39,342 bases of DNA from Halorubrum californiense DSM 19288. GTDB lineage: Archaea; Halobacteriota; Halobacteria; Halobacteriales; Haloferacaceae. The notes beneath the pieces were generated by a model, which was given only the letters and a program-made list of their open reading frames with translations, was not told where the DNA came from and searched no databases. The DNA is taken from positions 84,074 to 123,415 of the forward strand of contig NZ_AOJK01000063.1 of the NCBI RefSeq assembly GCF_000336875.1, in the 5' to 3' direction. The translations under genes were made by a program, and so were the position numbers. This document shows, piece after piece, positions 24,868 through 31,252 of the stretch (within the stretch, counting starts at the first letter, position 1; every line of letters begins with the position of its first letter).

Positions 24868-25182
24868 ATGCCTACTGTATCCTACAAGGGCGAGGAAATC
24901 GAGTGCGAGAAGGGCGCCAACCTGCGCGACGTACTCAAAGAGGCCGGCCTCTCCGTCTACAACGGCAAGATGGAACAGCTCAACTGCCGCGGTTCCGGGT
25001 CGTGCGGCTCCTGTGCGGTTCAAGTCGACGGCGAGGTCAGCGAGCCGAGCAAGAAGGAGAAGGCCCGCCTCTGGCTCCCGCCGCACCACCCGAGCCACGA
25101 CGTCCGGCTCTCCTGTCAGACCAAAGTCGAGGGCGACGTCGAGGTGACGAAGGGCCGCGGGCTCTTCGGCCAACACATCTGA
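24868..25182 (+). CDS. Soluble 2Fe-2S ferredoxin
   Basis: The 104-residue protein has cluster ligands C40, C46, C49 and C83 (LNCRGSGSCGSC ... RLSCQTKV), a C-x5-C-x2-C spacing as in adrenodoxin-like and some bacterial ferredoxins, not the C-x4-C-x2-C of plant type. It lacks a signal or membrane segment. The GFEKGANLRDVLKEAGL-like N-terminal half (ECEKGANLRDVLKEAG) is the usual ferredoxin alpha/beta region. It is short of the extra N-terminal halophilic domain found in the main Halobacterium ferredoxin, so it is a secondary electron carrier. Confidence 0.92.
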   Translation: MPTVSYKGEEIECEKGANLRDVLKEAGLSVYNGKMEQLNCRGSGSCGSCAVQVDGEVSEPSKKEKARLWLPPHHPSHDVRLSCQTKVEGDVEVTKGRGLFGQHI

Positions 25183-25369
25183 GTCCGGACGCAACGCTCT
25201 CGCCGAGCGTTTCGAGGCCGATCGACGGCGCATGCGACGAGCGGTGCGCTGGTCGGGAGTAAAATACGGCCGCGGCGGACGTGAGCCCGCGACGCGGACG
25301 AAACGTTTGGTACCGTGTGTCAGAGTCGCGTTCGGCGTCAGCCGGACCGACCCACCTTCTCGGATCGGC

Positions 25370-25564
25370 TTACTGCCGAACGACGTTGGTCGCGCGCGGG
25401 CCCTTCTCGGAGGACTCGATGTCGAACTCGAGCTCTTGGCCCTCTTCGAGGTCCGGGCCGCCGACGTCTTCCATGTGGAAGAACACGTCGTCGTCCGCGT
25501 CGTCAGTCTCAATAAATCCGTAGCCGCCAGTGTCGTTGAAGAAATCAACCTTTCCGGTCGCCAT
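25370..25564 (-). CDS. cspA: CspA-type cold-shock protein
   Basis: The 64-residue cold-shock domain protein reads MATGKVDFFNDTGGYGFIETDDADDDVFFHMEDVGG, with RNP1 (GGYGFI) and RNP2 (VFFHM), and ends EKGPRATNVVRQ. Such proteins bind single-stranded RNA or DNA as chaperones. Full domain length is present. A longer in-frame start exists 30 nt upstream, but the CTTATG box about 30 nt before the chosen ATG and the conserved MA(T)GKV start favour the shorter form. Confidence 0.95.
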   Translation of the reverse strand: MATGKVDFFNDTGGYGFIETDDADDDVFFHMEDVGGPDLEEGQELEFDIESSEKGPRATNVVRQ

Positions 25565-25746
25565 TGCGACTACACAGATGCCCCGTTCGGACATAAGATT
25601 TGCGAGTGTACAGTTACCACGGCGCTCTCTGAACGCTTGTTTTCAAAAAACTCCAGTTCTTCCCCCACGATCTGACCGTCCGACGGGTTCCTCTCGCGGA
25701 CTCGGCCGATCCGTCGGGTTCTCTGGTGCCCCGTCCGACGCCGACG

Positions 25747-25754
25747 TTTATATT
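25747..25754 (+). promoter_or_regulatory. TATA box for the membrane protein at 25777
   Basis: TTTATATT lies about 26 nt before a GTG codon. It fixes the start of the next gene at the GTG, because an upstream ATG in the same frame would precede the transcription start. Confidence 0.6.
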
Positions 25755-25776
25755 TCCGGCCGCGAAAGCGGGACGT

Positions 25777-26346
25777 GTGTCTCACGCGCACCGAGCGGAC
25801 GGCCCGGGCCTGACGCTCCGCGAGAACGGTCCCGCGCTGCTGGTCCCGGCGGCGTGGGGCGTCGCCGCGGGCGCGGTCCTCGGTGCCGTCTCCCTCCATG
25901 CGCTGTTCGTCGCGCACGTCGTCATGAGCGTCCTGCTCGTCACCTTCGTCGCCGCCTCGTGGCGCGACATGGCGACGGGCGTCCTCCGCGCGTGGAAGCT
26001 GGCCATCCTCGCGGGAACCCCTGTCACGCTCGCCGGCGTCGCCGGCTTCCTCGCGCGCGACGGAACCGGGGTCGCGGCCGCGTTCCCGACCCCGCTCCCG
26101 GCGGACTCCCTCCTCGCGGTCGCCTTCTACGGCTGGATGCTGCTACCCGCACCCGCACTCGTCTACACGGGTCTGCGCGATCCGGCGGTCCCCCGCTCGA
26201 CGGTCCACCACGTCGCCGCCGCGTGTTCAGTCGCGGGCGCCGCCGTCGCCGCGCTCGCGGGCTCTCCGACCGGCACCGTCTGGGGAATCGCGCTCGTCGG
26301 TACCGGGCAGACCGCGGGCATCCTCGCGGCCACGGCGCTGTACTGA
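25777..26346 (+). CDS. Multi-spanning membrane protein
   Basis: The 189-residue protein starts at a GTG (MSHAHRADG) and has about six hydrophobic helices, beginning with PALLVPAAWGVAAGAVLGAVSLHALFVAHVVMSVLLVTFV. His residues occur near helix ends (HALFVAHVV, STVHHVAAA), which might bind a metal or heme, but that is speculation. No named family is recognised. GTG use together with the TATA box at the right distance supports a leaderless mRNA. Confidence 0.75.
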   Translation: MSHAHRADGPGLTLRENGPALLVPAAWGVAAGAVLGAVSLHALFVAHVVMSVLLVTFVAASWRDMATGVLRAWKLAILAGTPVTLAGVAGFLARDGTGVAAAFPTPLPADSLLAVAFYGWMLLPAPALVYTGLRDPAVPRSTVHHVAAACSVAGAAVAALAGSPTGTVWGIALVGTGQTAGILAATALY

Positions 26347-26361
26347 CCCGCCGCGACGTTC

Positions 26362-27378
26362 TCACACCTGCTTTCCCGTCCCGTCCAGCGTCCGTCGGAG
26401 CGCGTCCCGGTGGAACTCGACCGCCGCGTCGCGGTCGACCGGCGGGTAGCGCGGGTTCGTCACGACCTCGTCGCCGTCGACGACCGCGCTCGCGACGGCC
26501 GCGGCGCGGTGCACGCGCTCGACGTGCGGAAGCGGCGCGACGGACTCGTAGCCGTCCCGGAACGCCCGCCGGAGCGGTTCGGTCTCGGCCGCCGGCACGT
26601 ACCAGTCGACGACGAGGTGTTCGGTCTTCGCGACCGAGACGCCCCCCGGGGCGGCCAGCGGCGCTTCCCAGTCGAGGACGGCCGCGACCGCGCCGTCCGC
26701 GACGATGGCGTTCCCCGGCCGGAAGTCCCAGGGAAACAGCCGCGGTTCGGAATCGGCCTCGATCGGGGCGCGGAGCGCCTCGAGTAGCGGCTCGCGCAGG
26801 TCGTCGAAATCGGCGGGGAGCCGCCTCACGTGCCGCTCGCCGAACGCCCGCACCCACGTCTCGGCGTCGGTCGGGTCGCGGACGGACAGCGACGCGTCGC
26901 GTCCGAGGACCGACTCCGCCTCGGTCGCTTCGCCGCCGGCCGTCCCGTCGCCCGACGCTCCCTCGACCGCCAGCCGCCCGCACCCCGGGAACCGGAACGA
27001 CTCGTGGAGCGTCGCGAGGGACCGCCCGAACTCGTGTGCGACGCTCCGGCGATCCGCCGGGTCGAGGTCGACGAACGCCTCGTGGAGGTCGCGGCCGTCG
27101 ACCAACGGCGTCACGAACCACCCCGTCCCGTCGGTGACGCCCTCGCCGAGCGGCCGCGGCACGGGGACGTCCGTCCGCCCGCCGATCGCCGTCAGCAGCG
27201 CCGCCTCGGTCCGGGTCGCGGCCGGCGTCTCGGAGGACTGGACGACCACCGGCGCGGCGCTCTCGAACCGTACCACCTCCGTCCGCTTGCGGTTTCCCCG
27301 TCCGAGCGGTTGGACGCTCGCGACCGTCGCCCCGGGTCGCGTCTCGGCGAGGGCGCGACTCCTGACCGCGCCGCTCAC
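26362..27378 (-). CDS. APH-like phosphotransferase with unusual catalytic loop
   Basis: The 338-residue protein has the aminoglycoside-phosphotransferase/choline-kinase fold layout: a nucleotide-loop region QPLGRGNRKRTEVVRF, VPVPRPLGEG, GWFVTPLVDGRDLHEAF, the catalytic loop PWDFRPGNAIV and the metal motif VLDWEAPL. In the usual loop (HxDxxxxN) the first His is replaced by Pro (P-W-D-F-R-P-G-N), while the catalytic Asp and the Asn are kept. Substrate is unknown: small alcohols, sugars or drugs are possible. It starts at a GTG that overlaps the TGA of the HAD gene by 4 nt, so the two are translationally coupled. Confidence 0.85.
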   Translation of the reverse strand: MSGAVRSRALAETRPGATVASVQPLGRGNRKRTEVVRFESAAPVVVQSSETPAATRTEAALLTAIGGRTDVPVPRPLGEGVTDGTGWFVTPLVDGRDLHEAFVDLDPADRRSVAHEFGRSLATLHESFRFPGCGRLAVEGASGDGTAGGEATEAESVLGRDASLSVRDPTDAETWVRAFGERHVRRLPADFDDLREPLLEALRAPIEADSEPRLFPWDFRPGNAIVADGAVAAVLDWEAPLAAPGGVSVAKTEHLVVDWYVPAAETEPLRRAFRDGYESVAPLPHVERVHRAAAVASAVVDGDEVVTNPRYPPVDRDAAVEFHRDALRRTLDGTGKQV

Positions 27379-28112
27379 CGGTCTTCCTCCGCTTCGGCCG
27401 CCGCCGCCCCGTCTCCGGACTCGCCGCCGTCGGCTTCGGGCCCCTCGGCCAGCAAGCCCGGGATCTCTTCCAGCGAGTCGAGGACGTGGTCCGGCGCGTA
27501 CGCGCCGGGCGCGTCGTCGGGACTCGCGCGGAGCCACGCGGACCGGAACCCGGCGTTGTGCGCCCCCGCGACGTCGTACGACAGCGAGTTCCCGACGTAC
27601 AGCGTCTCTTCCGCGTCGACCGACAGCGCCGCGGTCAGCCGCTCGAACGGCTCCGCGTGCGGCTTCCGGCGGGGCAGGTCCCCGGCGTACACGATCGCGT
27701 CGACGAGGTCGTCCAGCCCGAGCGCCTCGATCTTCGCTCGCTGGCGGTCCTCGGGACCGTTCGTGAGCACGCCCACGGGGCCCGCCGCTGCCGCCGCCGC
27801 CAGCGCGTCGAGCGCGCCCGGCAGGTACGCCACCCGCGACTCGTCCGCGACCGCCTCGAACGCCGCCGCGAGCGCGACGGGGTCCACGTCCCTTCCGTGT
27901 TGGGCTGCCAGCCGCGCGAACCCCGCACCGAGATAGCCGACCCGGTCGTCGGGGTCGGGCGGGCCGTCGAGGAGGGGCCACAGTTGGTCGGGCTCGCCGA
28001 ACGGGTCGATGTCCGCCTCCTCGAACGCCCGCCGGTAGAGGGCGTCCACGTCGTGGTCGTGGCGGCACAGCGTGTCGTCGAGGTCGAACGCGACTGCCGC
28101 GAACCGGCTCAT
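27375..28112 (-). CDS. HAD-superfamily hydrolase
   Basis: The 245-residue protein shows all HAD motifs: FDLDDTL (nucleophile D10, acid D12), VGVLTNGPE (motif II), a motif-III lysine in RRKPHAEPF and VGNSLSYDVAGAHNAGF (motif IV). The cap domain is helical (C1 type), as in phosphoglycolate-phosphatase-like and 2-haloacid-dehalogenase-like enzymes. The last 40 residues are acidic and low-complexity. It precedes an APH-like kinase gene with a 4-nt overlap, which suggests a phosphorylation/dephosphorylation pair acting on the same small metabolite, an inference. Confidence 0.9.
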   Translation of the reverse strand: MSRFAAVAFDLDDTLCRHDHDVDALYRRAFEEADIDPFGEPDQLWPLLDGPPDPDDRVGYLGAGFARLAAQHGRDVDPVALAAAFEAVADESRVAYLPGALDALAAAAAAGPVGVLTNGPEDRQRAKIEALGLDDLVDAIVYAGDLPRRKPHAEPFERLTAALSVDAEETLYVGNSLSYDVAGAHNAGFRSAWLRASPDDAPGAYAPDHVLDSLEEIPGLLAEGPEADGGESGDGAAAAEAEEDR

Positions 28113-28172
28113 GACAGACAGATCGCGCCGCGCGGCGAAGTCGGTTTCGGCGACGCGTCCGTACGTCCGGTG

Positions 28173-28343
28173 ATGACCGATCCCGAGGACACCCACGACT
28201 GCGAGACGTGCGGCGCGAGCGTCGCCGTCGCGGACGCCCGCCGCTCGGAGCCGTTCGGCGACCTCGACCCCGACACGTGGCAGACGCTGAACTGCCCGCA
28301 CTGCGGCGACCGGCTCGCGACCGTCTTCGTCGGCGACGAGTGA
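28173..28343 (+). CDS. Small two-knuckle zinc-ribbon protein
   Basis: The 56-residue protein MTDPEDTHDCETCGASVAV...TLNCPHCGDRLATVFVGDE carries two C-x2-C knuckles (residues about 10-13 and 41-44), enough for one zinc ion. Such short zinc-finger proteins are abundant in haloarchaea, with a few shown to affect biofilm or swarming. It is divergent from the HAD gene with a gap of 60 bp. The ATG start is the only one that gives a complete ribbon. Confidence 0.75.
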   Translation: MTDPEDTHDCETCGASVAVADARRSEPFGDLDPDTWQTLNCPHCGDRLATVFVGDE

Positions 28344-28430
28344 GTCGCGGTCGACCCCTCGGGGCCGGGCAAGCCCACGATCCGTGTTGTCACCCCACAT
28401 TACCTACGTCTCCGGCCCGTAGTCCACCTC

Positions 28431-28724
28431 GTGTTCGACATCGGCACCGTCTACCTCCTCGCGACCGGCGCGCTGCTGCTCGTCGCGTTGGGGGTCGGGG
28501 TTCGGACGCTCGTCGCGATCTTCCGGGAGGGCCGCGAGCGCAGCCGTAACCGGCGCGAAGGTGAGATCGAGCGGTACACGGAAGACCCCGTCTACGACCG
28601 CGACTCACCGGACCCGGACACTGACGGGGCGGCGCCGACGACCTGTCCGCAGTGCGGCGCCGAAAACAACGCGCGGTTCACGTTCTGCCGCGAGTGCGCG
28701 GCCCCCCTGGGGCCGAATCAGTGA
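28431..28724 (+). CDS. Membrane-anchored zinc-ribbon protein
   Basis: The 97-residue protein starts at a GTG (MFDIGTVYLLATGALLLVALGVGVRTLVAIF), giving one N-terminal membrane helix, a charged linker (RERSRNRREGEIER) and a C-terminal zinc ribbon CPQCGAENNARFTFCREC. The ribbon type is common at the ends of haloarchaeal membrane proteins. Function is unknown. An ATTACC box about 29 nt upstream supports the GTG. Confidence 0.72.
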   Translation: MFDIGTVYLLATGALLLVALGVGVRTLVAIFREGRERSRNRREGEIERYTEDPVYDRDSPDPDTDGAAPTTCPQCGAENNARFTFCRECAAPLGPNQ

Positions 28725-28760
28725 TCAGGCACTCAGCCGACGCTCACGTGGAAAGAAGAA

Positions 28761-28781
28761 TGCCGCCTCCCCGATTTGAAC
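28761..28781 (-). repeat. Duplicated 3' end of tRNA-Phe, copy 1 (att-like)
   Basis: These 21 bp are identical to the discriminator base, acceptor 3' strand and T-arm 3' part of the tRNA-Phe gene at 29024-29044. Right after it the sequence is unrelated to tRNA. About 50 bp further on lies an inverted, degenerate version (TCAAATCGG at 28830-28838, then CGGCA...TTCTTC), making an imperfect palindrome of about 100 bp. Likely an attachment-site remnant of an element that integrated at tRNA-Phe. Confidence 0.7.
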
Positions 28782-28887
28782 TCGCCGAGACGCTCGCCCT
28801 CGCTCCGCTCGGACTCGCGACTCGTCTGCTCAAATCGGTCCGGCATCGTTTCTTCACCCGCTCGCTATCGCTCGCGGGTTCAGAATA

Positions 28888-28991
28888 TGCCGCCTCCCCG
28901 ATTTGAACGCCGGAAGATGTCGCTCCGCTCGTCTTCCGAGCCCCCGCTCGCTATCGCTCGCGGGGACGGGGGACAGCTCGATCTTCAGTCG
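28888..28991 (-). repeat. Interrupted partial copy of tRNA-Phe, copy 2 (att-like)
   Basis: The same 21-bp 3' end occurs at 28888-28908. After a 58-bp insertion the tRNA text resumes with 25 bp (28967-28991) identical to 29044-29068 of the true gene, covering the variable region and the 3' side of the anticodon arm including the anticodon. The insertion holds two small palindromes (CGGAAGA/TCTTCCG and CCCCGC/GCGGGG). This is a broken tRNA-Phe duplicate, not functional. Confidence 0.75.
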
Positions 28992-29023
28992 GCACTCGCA
29001 TTGTCGGTGTGCGGAAACGAGAA

Positions 29024-29097
29024 TGCCGCCTCCCCGATTTGAACGGGGGACAGCTCGATCTTCAGTCGAGTGCTCTCCCAGTCTGAGCTAAGGCGGC
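29024..29097 (-). tRNA. tRNA-Phe (GAA)
   Basis: A 74-nt gene on the minus strand folds as a tRNA. The acceptor GCCGCCT pairs with AGGCGGC, with an A discriminator. The anticodon loop CTGAAGA in stem CTCGA/TCGAG reads GAA for phenylalanine. The T loop is GTTCAAATC within stem CCCCG/CGGGG. CCA is not encoded, and no intron is seen. Upstream on the minus strand a CTTTTG box lies about 34 nt away. Its 3' end is duplicated twice nearby, which marks it as an integration target. Confidence 0.95.
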
Positions 29098-29301
29098 TCG
29101 CACTCCTACCAACGCCGATTCGAGACAAAAGGATTTCGAAAGGGCGCTGGCGGACCGCCTCGTCCCGGTCGAGTCGGTCGAATCCGGGGTACCCGGTTCG
29201 ACCGATCCTCGAAATCGGACGATATCGCCGCCGATCCGGGGCGACGGCGCGGATCGGGGTTTCCGCAACGGCCCCGTTTCTCCCGCCCCTCCGATCCGTC
29301 G

Positions 29302-29910
29302 ATGCCATCGCACGACCACGCCGACCACGACGCGCACCACGAACACCTCGACGCCGCGGTCGACGAGCGCGACGACTGGGCGCGCCGCCGGCGCAAGGGG
29401 ATCCCGACCGACGAGAACCTCCTCGTCGTTGCCTGTATGGACGAGCGAATCCCGATCGAGGAGGCCCTCGGCATCGACCTCGGCGACGCGCAGGTGTTCC
29501 GTAACGCCGGCGGGAAGGTGACCGACGACGTGATCCGCTCGGCCGCGCTCACGACGAACTTCTTCGACACCGACGAGATCGTCGTGATCAACCACACCGA
29601 CTGCGGGATGATGAGCGCGCCCGACGAGGCGATCCGCGAGGGGCTCGAAGCCGAGGCGGGCGACGTCGACGCCGCGGACCTCGACCCGTCGCTGCCGGAG
29701 CTCACGATCGGCGACGCCGACCTCCTCGACTGGGTGAAGATGACCGACGACATCGACGCGGCCTGCGCCGCGCAGGTCGAGTACCTCCGCGAGTCGGATT
29801 TCATCCCGGACGACACGACCGTCTCCGGCTACGTCTACGAGGTCGAGTCCGGCGAGTTACGCCGCCCCGACGAGCGCATCGCCGAGGAGATCAGCGAGCG
29901 GCGGGCCTGA
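29302..29910 (+). CDS. Beta-class carbonic anhydrase
   Basis: The 202-residue enzyme has the zinc ligands C45 (in ACMDERI, with the Asp47-Arg49 dyad), H98 and C101 (NHTDCGM), and the FRNAGGKVTDDVIRS segment of the family. It interconverts CO2 and bicarbonate. The His-rich N terminus (HDHADHDAHHEH, residues 4-15) is unusual and may bind metal. No signal is present, so it is cytoplasmic. It lies alone, just past tRNA-Phe and before the methyltransferase, with no obvious operon partner. Confidence 0.93.
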   Translation: MPSHDHADHDAHHEHLDAAVDERDDWARRRRKGIPTDENLLVVACMDERIPIEEALGIDLGDAQVFRNAGGKVTDDVIRSAALTTNFFDTDEIVVINHTDCGMMSAPDEAIREGLEAEAGDVDAADLDPSLPELTIGDADLLDWVKMTDDIDAACAAQVEYLRESDFIPDDTTVSGYVYEVESGELRRPDERIAEEISERRA

Positions 29911-29969
29911 CCTCGGACGACGGCCCGCCGGCCGCTCACGCACCCCCCGTCCCGCCCCGAGGTGTGACG

Positions 29970-29977
29970 CTTTTATG
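29970..29977 (+). promoter_or_regulatory. TATA box upstream of the DNA methyltransferase
   Basis: CTTTTATG is centred about 29 nt before an ATG at 30003, not before the methyltransferase start at 30040. A transcript from it would therefore begin at or just before the short upstream frame. Confidence 0.55.
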
Positions 29978-30002
29978 CGCCCGCGGCGAATCGAGTCACG
30001 AA

Positions 30003-30056
30003 ATGGACCGAGTACGCGCGCCCACGCTCCGGCGAGGTGATGCCGGTGGGCGCTGA
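30003..30056 (+). CDS. Putative 17-codon leaderless upstream frame overlapping the methyltransferase start
   Basis: ATG at the expected leaderless position opens MDRVRAPTLRRGDAGGR and stops 14 nt inside the methyltransferase frame. The promoter spacing is the main evidence. It might couple or damp translation of the methyltransferase, or be chance. Confidence 0.3.
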   Translation: MDRVRAPTLRRGDAGGR

Positions 30057-31209
30057 CGGCGAGGGGCCCTCCGCACGCGACGACGCCGACGCGCCGGTCG
30101 TCGCCGGCTTCTTCTCCGGCTGTGGCGGCCTCGATCTGGGCTTCGAGCGCGCGGGCTTCGACGTGGCCCTCGGGAGCGACCAGTGGGAGCCGGCCGCGAA
30201 GACGTACCGACGGAACTTCGCCGACACCGAGGTCCTCGAAGGCGACGTCCGCGAACTGGACGCCCCGACGATCCGCGAGGCGGTTGCGGGCGCGGGCTAC
30301 GACCCCGACGGCGTCGACGTGGTTATCGGCGGGCCGCCCTGTCAGGGGTTCAGCCGGCTCAACAACGAGCAGATCGAGCTCGACGAGATGGAGAAGGACC
30401 GCCGGAACACGCTGTTCGAGGAGTTCCTCCGAGTCGTCTCCGTCCTCGAACCGCAGCTGGTGTTGATGGAGAACGTCCGCGACCTGATCAACCGTCAGAC
30501 CAGCGACGACCGGTACGTGAAGGACCTCATCGTCGACGAGTTCGCGGCGCACGGCTACAAGTGCGAGTACCGGGTGCTGGAGGCCGAACAGTACGGCGTC
30601 CCCCAGAAGCGTCGCCGGATCTTCTTCATGGGGACCGACCGCGACGTGCCGATCCGCTTCCCGGAGCCGACGACGCCCGAGGGGAACTGGCGCACCGCGG
30701 GCGAGGCGCTCGCGGACGCGGGCGACGACCTCCCGAACATGACGTACGCGGACACCGGCGAGAAGACGCTCGAACGCATCCGCCACGTCCCGCCGGGGGG
30801 CTACTACCGCGACCTCCCCGACCGGCTGAAGACGAAGAAGTACCAGTGCGACTGCGAGGACAAAGACGCCTGCCCGCACGAGCCGGAGATCGTCAAGCGC
30901 TACGGCACGTACCTCCGCCGGCTCGACCCCGACGAGCCGTCGCTGACGGTGAGCACGAACGTCTTCATCCACCCGAGCGAGGACCGCTACCTCACCCCCC
31001 GCGAGATGGCGCGGCTCCAGACGTTCCCCGACGAGTTCGCGTTCGAAGGGACGAAGACCGACGTGCTGAAGCAGATCGGCAACGCGGTTCCGGTCCGGCT
31101 CGGCGAGGTGCTGGCGACCCAGCTCCGGGAGTACTATCCCGACGTCCGCGACGCGCCGCCCGCCGACCCCGACGTGTACGAGCAGCAGTCGCTGACGGAT
31201 CTGGCCTGA
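30040..31209 (+). CDS. DNA (cytosine-5) methyltransferase
   Basis: The 389-residue enzyme has the C5-methyltransferase motifs in order: FFSGCGGLDLGFERAGF (motif I), GGPPCQGFSRLNN (motif IV, catalytic Cys about 101), LVLMENVRDL (VI), YGVPQKRRRIFFMG (VIII), a target-recognition region with Cys/His cluster CDCEDKDACPHEPE, LTVSTNVFIHP, and QIGNAVPVRLGEVLATQL (X). It methylates cytosine C5 in a sequence it recognises by the middle region. No cognate restriction enzyme is seen beside it, so it is solitary here. A GTG one codon upstream is an equal start candidate. It sits in an island-like stretch between two tRNA genes. Confidence 0.95.
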   Translation: MPVGADGEGPSARDDADAPVVAGFFSGCGGLDLGFERAGFDVALGSDQWEPAAKTYRRNFADTEVLEGDVRELDAPTIREAVAGAGYDPDGVDVVIGGPPCQGFSRLNNEQIELDEMEKDRRNTLFEEFLRVVSVLEPQLVLMENVRDLINRQTSDDRYVKDLIVDEFAAHGYKCEYRVLEAEQYGVPQKRRRIFFMGTDRDVPIRFPEPTTPEGNWRTAGEALADAGDDLPNMTYADTGEKTLERIRHVPPGGYYRDLPDRLKTKKYQCDCEDKDACPHEPEIVKRYGTYLRRLDPDEPSLTVSTNVFIHPSEDRYLTPREMARLQTFPDEFAFEGTKTDVLKQIGNAVPVRLGEVLATQLREYYPDVRDAPPADPDVYEQQSLTDLA

Positions 31210-31252
31210 GTCGGCGTCGCTCTACGTGCGTGGGTAGCCGGTGAAAACTAAT

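Noticed and set aside
28725..29060. Possible CRISPR-like array because of repeated 21-mers
   Set aside because: Only three copies occur, they coincide with a tRNA 3' end, spacers are unequal and palindromic, and no cas genes are near.
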